A stretch of 22,769 bases of DNA from Desulfobacterales bacterium (GTDB taxonomy: Bacteria; Desulfobacterota; Desulfobacteria; Desulfobacterales; JAUCGF01): the NCBI GenBank assembly GCA_029940345.1, contig JAOZRC010000008.1:1-22769 (forward strand), written 5' to 3'. Shown piece after piece: positions 1-7,389 of the stretch. The notes under the pieces are model-generated. The model had not been told where the DNA came from. It did not search any database and worked only from the letters and a program-made list of their open reading frames with translations. Both the position numbers and the translations under genes were made by a program. The stretch's first letter is position 1. Every line of letters starts with the position of its first letter.

Positions 1-114
1 AGCCCTCGCTCTCACACTTTTTCGCTTCGATCACGACTTTCCAAACAGGCTCTAATAAAAATAAATCATTCGCGTAAAGGCTTAAACTGCTTATAGGCTG
101 ATATGAAGGATGCC

Positions 115-573
115 CTATTTGTCATTTAAAACGGTGATGACTTCCGCCTTGCGCAAGACAATATCTTTGCGGTTATCCTTGTAGCCCGTTTTAATCACAT
201 CAAGAATCGTTTCATTTTCGAGATCATCGGCTTGCTTGGTATCCACTATTTTACAATATGCCATGCGGGCTTTGGTTGCATCTAATTTAATAGGCGTTAT
301 GTGGTGCGCTTTAAGTATGCGCACAAGTTTTTTATTGATATTGCGAATATTTTTCGCCATTCGTTTGGATGATTTATCAAACCGCTCCTCTTTGGTTTTA
401 ATCATCTCATCCAAATTTTCTAACGCATCCAGCACTTCAAAAAGGCTTAGATAGAGCGTTTTTTCACGGGTCTGGTAAAGATCTTTCTGTTCACGCATCT
501 TTCGCGCCATTTCAACAATCTTTACCTGAAATTCAACCAGTTTGGATTTTAAATACGCCTTTTGTTGTTTCAT
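115..573 (-). CDS. GrpE-like nucleotide exchange factor
   Basis: The product has 152 residues, shorter than typical GrpE (about 190). A charged helix (1-90) holds LSLFEVLDALENLDEMI (43-59), which resembles the GrpE core LLxVLDNLERA. The C-terminal beta domain matches in layout: ARMAYCKIVDTKQAD, then ETILDVIKTGYKDNRKDIVL and RKAEVITV, as in the GrpE pattern V-x-G-Y-x(n)-LRPAxVxV. GrpE releases ADP from Hsp70. The ATG (571-573) has a poor ribosome-binding site. It is the last gene of the Hsp70 block, 404 bp from the J-like gene. It is probably the exchange factor for the unusual Hsp70 rather than the housekeeping GrpE. Confidence 0.72.
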   Translation of the reverse strand: MKQQKAYLKSKLVEFQVKIVEMARKMREQKDLYQTREKTLYLSLFEVLDALENLDEMIKTKEERFDKSSKRMAKNIRNINKKLVRILKAHHITPIKLDATKARMAYCKIVDTKQADDLENETILDVIKTGYKDNRKDIVLRKAEVITVLNDK

Positions 574-615
574 TGTTTATCGGGGGAAAGTGTTCTTTAA
601 ACTGAACCGTATTAT

Positions 616-697
616 TATAGTTCGTCGCAAATGATCTGATACCACTGCTTTATTGAAATAGGTAAAAAGAGTATCAATTCATTTGCTACGAACTATA
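616..697. repeat. 27-bp imperfect inverted repeat
   Basis: The arms TATAGTTCGTCGCAAATGAT... (616-642) and 671-697 match at 24 of 27 positions around a 28-base loop. The right arm ends TTTGCTACGAACTATA. It is not followed by a T run, so a simple terminator is unlikely. It may be a second short mobile repeat or a regulatory stem before the GrpE-like gene. Confidence 0.5.
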
Positions 698-734
698 CAA
701 ATATGCCGCCCTTATTGGACTCTGAAAGATGCTT

Positions 735-916
735 AAGAACGGGGACAAAATAACTTCCCCAATTATGCATCACAGCTTTTGGCCACCTTTGCCCGATCTC
801 TGATCACAAAAGTATCAAAATAGCCTGCTATTCCTTCAACTTTAGTGATCAGAGATCGGCCAAATATGACCCAAATCTGCGCGCCTACTTGGGGAAGTTA
901 CTTCGTCCCCGTTCTT
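735..916. mobile_element. 182-bp imperfect palindrome, probable REP/MITE-type element
   Basis: The outer arms 735-762 and 889-916 match at 26 of 28 positions (the right arm begins TTGGGGAAGTTACTTCGTCC). The inner arms 791-813 and 839-861 match at 21 of 23 (core GTGATCAGAGATCGG). An apical AATAG/CTATT hairpin lies at the centre. All arms share one centre near 825-826, so it can fold as a single long hairpin. It encodes no transposase. The size and structure fit a non-autonomous REP- or MITE-like element, perhaps mobilised by an IS200-type (RAYT) transposase elsewhere; that link is inference. Confidence 0.6.
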
Positions 917-977
917 TATTTAGCCATAATCTATGAAATGGGTACATCTGGAACACATTTCAGGCCTTGTCGCGTGT

Positions 978-1250
978 TCACATCTTTTCATCAAAAAGAG
1001 ACAATCGTTCAATCGCCCTTGATGGTGTTTGCTTGGGCGGCGTTAAATCAATCGCTTTTAAAAACGGTTCAATATCAAGAAATTGGATAAAATCATGCGC
1101 CGCTTTGGAAATCGGATTTAACAATTCTTTCTGTGCGCGTGCAATTTTATCGGCAGAATATTTTCTTGCCCGCATGGCGGTGGTTACCGATAGGATAATA
1201 TCTGCTTTGGTAACATTCGAATTGATATTTAATATTTTGTAGGGATTCAC
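978..1250 (-). CDS. Small J-domain-like protein lacking the HPD motif (GTG start)
   Basis: The product has 90 residues, starting at a GTG that overlaps the upstream TGA by four bases (GTGA), so it is translationally coupled to the TPR-like gene. Residues 2-56 follow the layout of a J domain: NPYKILNIN (helix I), ADIILSVTTAMRARKY (helix II), ADKIARAQKELLNP (helix III) and ISKAAHDFI (helix IV). The loop between helices II and III is shortened to about YSA, so the His-Pro-Asp triad that stimulates Hsp70 ATPase is missing. The tail (60-90) has no known motif. It is adjacent to Hsp70 and GrpE-like genes, which supports the J-like reading. Another small helical protein remains possible. Confidence 0.65.
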   Translation of the reverse strand: MNPYKILNINSNVTKADIILSVTTAMRARKYSADKIARAQKELLNPISKAAHDFIQFLDIEPFLKAIDLTPPKQTPSRAIERLSLFDEKM

Positions 1251-3499
1251 TGGGGCACCTCGCCACCAAACTCTTCGATTAATATTTCAATTTCATCCAA
1301 AATGGGATGTTTATCATCAACCCACGCGCACCAATCATACGTTTCATTGAGTATCAGCAGTTTTTGGCTTGTATCATGCGAAGATTCATGGATGCCTTTT
1401 AACCCATATTCCATATATTCAAAAAAGGCCTCTGTGACCTTAGGATAGTCGGACTCCACTGCGATTTTACATGCTTTGTGCATTTTGAAACGATTTAACG
1501 CTTTTTCCATTTCAAGGATTTCCAGGTCTGCCTTGGTTTCTTCTAAAAGGCCGCGGGCAAATTCATTCTGGGGGTTTAGTTTAAGCGCCTTTTTTAGTGT
1601 GATGGAAAGCGTTTTATTGTTCATCATATCTTTATTGAACATTTCCAACGCCCGTCGGCTCATTACCAAGGACAGCACTTTTTGTATCTGAACAAGCGGT
1701 TCGCTTTTTTCTTTAAGGGCCTGAGTATATATGCCGTTCAACGCCTCTTCATATAGTGTCATCTGATCAAGTTCGTTAGCTTCTTCCGCTTTTTTTACCA
1801 GTTCGGTTTCATAATGAGGCGCTATGGCGAATAGCGCAGGTCCGCTATCGAAATAGCGCCCTGGTGGTTCGGCACCGGTTTCCAAACAGTAGAGCCCGTA
1901 TGTATACCTTACCTTTAATATCCCATATTTTTCAAACTCATTCTGACTATTTTCGGGAAGATTATCCAATGCTTTTTTGTACGCTTGGGCTTTAAGATAG
2001 TATAGGCTTTTCCCGACGGCAGAATAATAGCTGCCGCTTTCCAAATAGTGTTCCCGGTTTTTAAAATACCGCACCCCCTGGCTATCGTTGGCACTGCGAA
2101 TTAACTCAAGCACCTGATCGGCAACTCCGAAATGTATGGCAAAACGGGGTGTACAAACTAAATGAACCATTTTCTTGCGCCCATTGACCAGCGAATCAAT
2201 ATCCGCAATTAACTGTTTTTCTATGTCCCAAAACGATTTTGCTTCATCAGATGATTGTGAGCCATTGCCCGCGTGATTCCGGCCTGCATGGCTCCAGATC
2301 GCATCAGCCATTGAGATCAGTTTCAGACGCACTTCCGTTTTTTTTTCAAATTCATCATTGTTAAAATCAGGGTTTGAAAATAGTCTCCATGTTGTCGGAT
2401 GATATAAAGCCGTAAACCAATACAGGGCGAGTTCGGTAAGTTGACGGCCCGAAGTTTGCGCACATTTATAGCTTAAACGCGCAAGGTTGGCGAGTATGGT
2501 GGGGCCCCACGTTTCAAGAAGGGCGGCGGACCGATTGCTTACGTTCGGATTAAAAATCAGATCGGCAATCGTTTCATACTGCTCTTCGACCCAAAGAGAT
2601 TCAATCAAACGCCACTGACAATAGGTTTTCAGTTGGTCAAGCCCTTTAAAACCAAAATCGCTTTGCAGATAGCAACTGGCCTCATATGCAGCAGCGAGGT
2701 CGTGAGGATAATTGTGCAGACTTTTGGCCTTGTCATCAGGCGTTTTGGCATCTTCACCCTTTAATGGCATGCCGACCACATTTTCCTGCAGATGGGCATC
2801 TGATAAAAGTAACAGTTTATAAATATCCGCTTCCAGCAAGCGCGCAACAGTTTCTTTTTGTTTAAGAAACGCCTTTTCGCCAGATACAATCAGGCCCCAT
2901 ATTTTCAGACATCGAAAATGTCGGCCTTGATGCGACAAAGCAAATCCGTAGTTATAGGCAGATTCCAACGTAGGCGCATTCATGCCTTCTAAGATCAGGT
3001 CATAGCATTCAATGGCCTGTTCATATTGTTCGCTCTTTACGAGGCAAGCGGCCTGTCGTTGTTTAAGAAGGGACCGTCCGGTTTCCGAATTCAAGTTGTA
3101 TGATTGTTCATACAGTTTAGCCGCTTTTGAATAATCACCTTTGGCTTCGTGTTGACGCGCGGCTGATTCGACATCATTCCCGGCTGCCGCTTCAGTCAAT
3201 TCGCCAATACGTTCAGCCAACCACTTTTCACCTGTGATCGCATAGGCCTCTTCAAAACAACGACATGCGGCCAATTTTTTATTTTTTTTTAAATATTTGC
3301 GGGCGCGTTTGACTAAATCCTTGGCTTTTAACTTGGCAGCTTCCTGGCGGCAATGCTCAATTTTAGCGGCAATTACGGAATCCTTGTTGTTTTTATATAC
3401 CTTTGCAAACTCCTTTTGCGCGAAAAGGTAATTACCACGCTTCATGAATTTTTCAGCTTTAGCAAGCATGGCTCCTGATTTAGAAACGCTTTTTTTCAT
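1247..3499 (-). CDS. Large TPR-like helical repeat protein
   Basis: The product has 750 residues from the ATG at 3497-3499; a TTG four codons upstream has no ribosome-binding site. The N-terminal third contains TPR-like helix pairs: AEKFMKRGNYLFAQKEFAKV, ARKYLKKNKKLAACRCFEEA, ARQHEAKGDYSKAAKLYEQS and CLVKSEQYEQAIECYDLILE. The middle is helical without a family I recognise. Near the C-terminus is another TPR-like unit (SITLKKALKLNPQNEFARGL). No signal peptide or membrane segment is seen, so it is probably cytoplasmic. TPR proteins commonly act as scaffolds and Hsp70 co-chaperones, which fits this context, but the role is inferred. The stop forms a GTGA overlap with the next gene. Confidence 0.8.
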   Translation of the reverse strand: MKKSVSKSGAMLAKAEKFMKRGNYLFAQKEFAKVYKNNKDSVIAAKIEHCRQEAAKLKAKDLVKRARKYLKKNKKLAACRCFEEAYAITGEKWLAERIGELTEAAAGNDVESAARQHEAKGDYSKAAKLYEQSYNLNSETGRSLLKQRQAACLVKSEQYEQAIECYDLILEGMNAPTLESAYNYGFALSHQGRHFRCLKIWGLIVSGEKAFLKQKETVARLLEADIYKLLLLSDAHLQENVVGMPLKGEDAKTPDDKAKSLHNYPHDLAAAYEASCYLQSDFGFKGLDQLKTYCQWRLIESLWVEEQYETIADLIFNPNVSNRSAALLETWGPTILANLARLSYKCAQTSGRQLTELALYWFTALYHPTTWRLFSNPDFNNDEFEKKTEVRLKLISMADAIWSHAGRNHAGNGSQSSDEAKSFWDIEKQLIADIDSLVNGRKKMVHLVCTPRFAIHFGVADQVLELIRSANDSQGVRYFKNREHYLESGSYYSAVGKSLYYLKAQAYKKALDNLPENSQNEFEKYGILKVRYTYGLYCLETGAEPPGRYFDSGPALFAIAPHYETELVKKAEEANELDQMTLYEEALNGIYTQALKEKSEPLVQIQKVLSLVMSRRALEMFNKDMMNNKTLSITLKKALKLNPQNEFARGLLEETKADLEILEMEKALNRFKMHKACKIAVESDYPKVTEAFFEYMEYGLKGIHESSHDTSQKLLILNETYDWCAWVDDKHPILDEIEILIEEFGGEVPQ

Positions 3500-3593
3500 A
3501 ACATCCGCCAAATATTAATCTGTTGATAAAAAATAATTACTTTCTTCCGAGTCCGGTAAAATCAATTTCCTGAACGCCTCTGACGATGAAAAG

Positions 3594-4796
3594 TCACTCC
3601 AATCGAATCCTGATTTGTTCCCCGGGACGAAACTGACTGTCCGGGTTGAGGTCCAGAATTGATTTGATCATTTTTTTGGAGCGATAAAATTTGAGTGCTA
3701 TGGCCTTTAATGTATCCCCTTTTGTGATTGTGTGGCTAAAATATAATCGGTTTCCGATTTTATATGTTTTCATAAGATATAGTTCGGTGGCTTTACGGCG
3801 ATCTTTGAGAATTTTCAAACGTCCGTTACCTTCTTGAAGATCAATCGGCATACCGGGATTTAACATAATAACAACAGGATAGTACTTCGTTAAGCCATAG
3901 TAAGTTTCGGAAATGCTTTTTAGTGTGTCTCCGGCCTTTATCAGATGGTTTTGAAAATCATGTTCGGAAAGGGCCTTTTCCATCTTGAGTTCAGCTTGAT
4001 CTTCTAAGGCGGAATCGGAAAGTATAGCTGCGGTATGACCAGATTCTAATGGGGTATTTGGTTCTGGATCGCTTTTGGAAGATGACTTCATCCGTTCAGA
4101 TGATCCTGGTAAAGATACGGGTTTAGCTTTATCATCGCTTATTTCGGCAGTTGTCAGCTTTTTATTTCTGGATTTTTGGGTATCGTGGACTAAATCGGAC
4201 GTTTCAGACCCAGAAATTGTTAGGGGAGACGCCTTTTCTCTGAGATGGGTTGAACCATCTGCCGCATTTTTCTGGCGGTTTAGCTGGGCTAACTCTGTGG
4301 ATACCAGTGCCAGCGAGCGTTTTAAATCCGTTTTTTGTTCTTGCAAAGCTGATTCAAGATGTCTCAGATGGTACAACTGGAAAACGGCTACAATCGCAAT
4401 CAATATTACAGCAAATGTAAGCATTGCCGCTACATGGTTCCGATAGGGCCGAAACTTTTTATTTAATCCGGAAGACGTTTTGGGGATGCTCTGTATTGAT
4501 TCTTGACTTGATGAAGGGGTTTTCGGCACCGAGGCAATATTTTCAGTCGGCGCAGCTAAAACTGTTTCCGTTACTGAACTTTCGGGGGATGATTCCCTTT
4601 CAAGCGCTGCGATAGAAGGCACACGGCGTATGGCAACGATCGAAGATTGATGTTCAGAGACCGGTTCGACCAATTCTTCCGGAATTGAATCCAACACTTT
4701 AAAGCAGGTCAGATCGGCATCACATTGGGGGCAATTATCCTGATCCGTCTGAAGTCGTTCAAAACCACATATAGGACAAGCACCTTCTTCAGCCAT
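3594..4796 (-). CDS. Membrane protein with N-terminal zinc ribbon and two LysM domains
   Basis: The product has 400 residues from the ATG at 4794-4796. An in-frame TTG 14 codons upstream (4838) is possible but has no good ribosome-binding site. In order: a zinc ribbon with Cys7, Cys10, Cys22 and Cys25 (CPICGFE and CPQCDADL); a serine/proline-rich stretch; a single hydrophobic helix (AAMLTFAVILIAIVAVF, about 122-142) preceded by basic residues; a short coiled coil (143-176); a low-complexity serine/lysine-rich spacer; and two LysM domains (about 284-331 and 353-399, with AGDTLKSISETYYG and KGDTLKAIALKFY). The ribbon is probably cytoplasmic and the LysM domains periplasmic, where the family binds peptidoglycan. 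The ribbon closely resembles that of the adjacent Hsp70. A gap of about 147 bp separates the two genes, with no terminator seen. Confidence 0.85.
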   Translation of the reverse strand: MAEEGACPICGFERLQTDQDNCPQCDADLTCFKVLDSIPEELVEPVSEHQSSIVAIRRVPSIAALERESSPESSVTETVLAAPTENIASVPKTPSSSQESIQSIPKTSSGLNKKFRPYRNHVAAMLTFAVILIAIVAVFQLYHLRHLESALQEQKTDLKRSLALVSTELAQLNRQKNAADGSTHLREKASPLTISGSETSDLVHDTQKSRNKKLTTAEISDDKAKPVSLPGSSERMKSSSKSDPEPNTPLESGHTAAILSDSALEDQAELKMEKALSEHDFQNHLIKAGDTLKSISETYYGLTKYYPVVIMLNPGMPIDLQEGNGRLKILKDRRKATELYLMKTYKIGNRLYFSHTITKGDTLKAIALKFYRSKKMIKSILDLNPDSQFRPGEQIRIRLE

Positions 4797-4943
4797 AACG
4801 TCACTTAATTCGGTTGTCGGACTTTGGACAAACTGCAATTAACCGCTTGAGTTCATGAGGAATTCATAAAACATATAATTCAAAATAGCCTAATGCAATT
4901 GAAGGTTAATCATTTTTCAAAGACTGATCAATTCGCCAGCGGC

Positions 4944-7271
4944 TTATTTTGCAATATCTTTGTGTATCACACTGGTTTGTTGGGCAAATTGCATGGTGAT
5001 ATCCTGAACTTCAGGAATAATATCACGTAATTTATCGGATGCCTTATCCACCTCTCCTTTTTTAAACAAAGCGATAAACTCATCAATACAGCGATAGTAT
5101 TTATTGGCCTTGCCCGGATCGGTTTGCATACAAATATCACCCGCTTTTCTTACCTGCATCAGGGTGTTTACGCCGCCTAAGTCATTTACCGCATCACGAA
5201 AACTGTTTAGCGCATCCAAATTCTCCTGATACGTACCTTTTTCATCCATCTCTTGAAGATACGCCATCTTTTTCCGTATTTTTTTGCGTTCTTTATGTGA
5301 TATCAGGGAACCGAAGCTATCCAAAAGAGATTCTGCGTAAAAAATTGCAGGCATAGTGCTTTCACCTTGTTCTGCCATTCTTTTGGCCTTATCAATTTTA
5401 AGAGATGCGCGTTCGTAGACATCTTTATTCACGGTTTCTTTTTCAGGATCAACCACCTTATTAATATCCCTGACAGCCGTCAAGGAACGGTAAAGCAAGT
5501 CAAGTATTACGTATTTACTATATTTGGCTTCATTTGCCTCGGTAATGACTTTTTCTAATTCCAGGAACAATTTTTCGTCCGCTTTACCCCGCGATAATGT
5601 TCGCGTCATCTGTTTTTCTACGGGTGCGTTCTCACTATCGGTCTTTAAGCGCGAATGGACTTCAATAATATTATTTTCATCAATATTTAAAGTGATTTCA
5701 ACTTGCCTGGCGGTTTCCCGTTCGTCTTCTTCCTCGTAATCGGAATCAATTCCCAACCATAAATCACCAATAGATTCCTCTACTTCATTCACTATATTGA
5801 CAAATTTCATATGCACCAGTCGTTGTTCGGGGTTTACCATACGAAAAGTTTCAGTTCTTGTAAACGGAAGCGGCGTATTTTTTTCAACAAAAAGAAATTT
5901 TTCATTATTTTCCAAGCATATAAAATAGTCATGCGCGGCTGAATGAACAATGTCCAGAACACCCGTATCAATTTTATATTTATCAAGATCGAAAGCACAT
6001 TTTTTACAATTATTGTCAGATTGACTAACCTCGAACCCGCATTGAGGGCATTCATATGTATCGGCAAGACGATGACTCAATATAGCGGCTCCCTCGCTGA
6101 TAGCCAACATGGGACGTTCATGCTGGTATACTTTATCATCTCCAAAAATTTCCTGCATGCCTTTTACAACAGCAGGGATACGAGAACTGCCTCCCACGAG
6201 TAGCACATTGTCAATTAAATCTGGTGTAAAATGTATATCTTCCAGCACTTGACGTGTCAAGGCGATGGTTTTGGAGATCATCGGAGCGATAAGCATCTCA
6301 AATTGGTCTCTTGAAATCTCAACATCAATATCAATACGATCACCATCACTATCGACTAAAAGTCCGAGTATTTCAACGAAAGCTTCGCTTTCAGTGCTTA
6401 GTTTTATTTTCGCTTTTTCAACCTGAATTTTAAGTTCTCCTAAAAATCGATTCCGTTGTTTTTGATCCTGATTTTCAATAAACGCTGATATGTCTTCTAT
6501 CTCATATTCTCGCGCGGTTTCATTCAAAACATAATTGGCCAGGTCAGCGTCGATATCCTCACCCCCCAGCCACATGTCACCGCCTTTTCCCTGTTCGATA
6601 AACTGCCCGCCGCTTATTGTCAGAACAGAGATATCGAACGTTCCTCCTCCAAAATCAAAAACAAGTACTGTTTTGGCATCATCTTCGTTAATATTATCCA
6701 CCCCGAAAGAAATAGCGGCAGCGGTCGGTTCTGGTAAAAGACGCTGCACTTTCAAACCAGTTATAGCGGCAGCAGTTCGAGTGGCGTGTTTTTGCTTATC
6801 ATTAAAATAGGCCGGGACTGTGATAACGGCATATTCAACATCGTCACGTTCACTCTTTTCAACGTCGCGTCTTATTTTTTCTAGAATTTTTGAAGATATT
6901 TCCTCTGGCGTATACTCTTTTCCAGCCAACAGTATTGACAAACTATTTTCCGTACCTTTTGAATGACGTTGGATTTTATAGCGCAGTCTCTTATCCTTGA
7001 CAATTTTTTGAACATCTTCATCACGGTAGCTTCTTCCCATTAAACGCTTTACCGCGATAATCGTGTTAAGCGGATCTTGTTTCATCCATTCCAATGCATT
7101 GCGTCCGACAACAAACTCTGGCCTGGAGAAAGGAAGTTTTTTCTTTTTTAGCGTAACACAAGAAGGCGTAATGAGTTCTCCTTCTGAATTTTTTAACACT
7201 TCGGTTGTTATTTTTTTTATAGCAGCAACCGAGTTAGTTGTGCCAAGGTCAATTCCTATTGATTTAGCCAT
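4944..7271 (-). CDS. Divergent Hsp70 (DnaK-like) with a zinc ribbon in place of the interdomain linker
   Basis: The product has 775 residues; DnaK has about 640. The ATPase domain (1-400) is complete: GIDLGTTNS (6-14), AVKRLMGR with the presumed catalytic lysine (Lys75), TVPAYFND (151-158), EPTAAA (181-186), VFDFGGGTFDISV (204-216) and LLVGGSSRIPAV (357-368). The hydrophobic linker DVLLLDV is absent. In its place is a zinc ribbon with Cys408, Cys411, Cys422 and Cys425. Residues 432-540 may be a strongly altered substrate-binding beta domain. Residues 560-775 are helical and do not look like the DnaK lid. AGGAG precedes the ATG by about 10 bases. It is the first gene of a block with a zinc-ribbon/LysM, a TPR-like, a J-like and a GrpE-like gene. 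The ATPase assignment is firm; the substrate is unknown. Confidence 0.93.
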   Translation of the reverse strand: MAKSIGIDLGTTNSVAAIKKITTEVLKNSEGELITPSCVTLKKKKLPFSRPEFVVGRNALEWMKQDPLNTIIAVKRLMGRSYRDEDVQKIVKDKRLRYKIQRHSKGTENSLSILLAGKEYTPEEISSKILEKIRRDVEKSERDDVEYAVITVPAYFNDKQKHATRTAAAITGLKVQRLLPEPTAAAISFGVDNINEDDAKTVLVFDFGGGTFDISVLTISGGQFIEQGKGGDMWLGGEDIDADLANYVLNETAREYEIEDISAFIENQDQKQRNRFLGELKIQVEKAKIKLSTESEAFVEILGLLVDSDGDRIDIDVEISRDQFEMLIAPMISKTIALTRQVLEDIHFTPDLIDNVLLVGGSSRIPAVVKGMQEIFGDDKVYQHERPMLAISEGAAILSHRLADTYECPQCGFEVSQSDNNCKKCAFDLDKYKIDTGVLDIVHSAAHDYFICLENNEKFLFVEKNTPLPFTRTETFRMVNPEQRLVHMKFVNIVNEVEESIGDLWLGIDSDYEEEDERETARQVEITLNIDENNIIEVHSRLKTDSENAPVEKQMTRTLSRGKADEKLFLELEKVITEANEAKYSKYVILDLLYRSLTAVRDINKVVDPEKETVNKDVYERASLKIDKAKRMAEQGESTMPAIFYAESLLDSFGSLISHKERKKIRKKMAYLQEMDEKGTYQENLDALNSFRDAVNDLGGVNTLMQVRKAGDICMQTDPGKANKYYRCIDEFIALFKKGEVDKASDKLRDIIPEVQDITMQFAQQTSVIHKDIAK

Positions 7272-7328
7272 ATTATTATTTCTCCTACAAATAGGTCAAA
7301 GGTCTTCAGCATGAAAAGATTTGTGAGC

Positions 7329-7357
7329 ATTATTTAATTCAATCATCATAATGACAA
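7329..7357 (-). promoter_or_regulatory. Candidate sigma-70 promoter for the Hsp70 cluster
   Basis: TTGTCA (7352-7357) and AATAAT (7329-7334) are separated by 17 bases on the minus strand; each matches the sigma-70 consensus in five of six positions. The -35 box overlaps the final T run of the terminator. The start codon is about 58 bases downstream of the -10 box. I saw no CIRCE element (TTAGCACTC-N9-GAGTGCTAA) here. Confidence 0.45.
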
Positions 7358-7389
7358 AAAGGCTCTGCTATACCGAGCAGAACCTTTTT
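7356..7389 (-). terminator. Rho-independent terminator after the rplQ operon
   Basis: On the minus strand the arm AAAAAGGTTCTGCT is followed by loop CGGTAT and arm AGCAGAGCCTTTTT. Thirteen of 14 positions pair, and there is a T run on each side, so it could act in both directions. It separates the ribosomal cluster from the Hsp70 cluster. Confidence 0.85.

Larger units (their letters stand above)
574..977. other. 404-bp gap holding two palindromes
   Basis: No gene is supported between the J-like and GrpE-like genes. Most of the gap is occupied by the two inverted-repeat structures at 616-697 and 735-916. It separates the GrpE-like gene from an otherwise compact cluster, which suggests later insertion. 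Confidence 0.6.

Noticed and set aside
1..114. End of another gene at the left edge
   Set aside because: No reading frame with family features could be followed, and no terminator was visible; nothing can be claimed.
845..1242. Plus-strand reading frames starting in the palindrome and running over the J-like gene
   Set aside because: They begin inside the repeat arm, are antisense to a better-supported gene and show no family features.
4075..4615. Plus-strand reading frames opposite the LysM gene
   Set aside because: They are antisense shadows of a gene with clear domains and lack ribosome-binding sites of note.
5834..6067. Minus-strand 77-codon frame inside the Hsp70 gene
   Set aside because: It is an alternate-frame shadow over the zinc ribbon region; the main frame has the conserved motifs.
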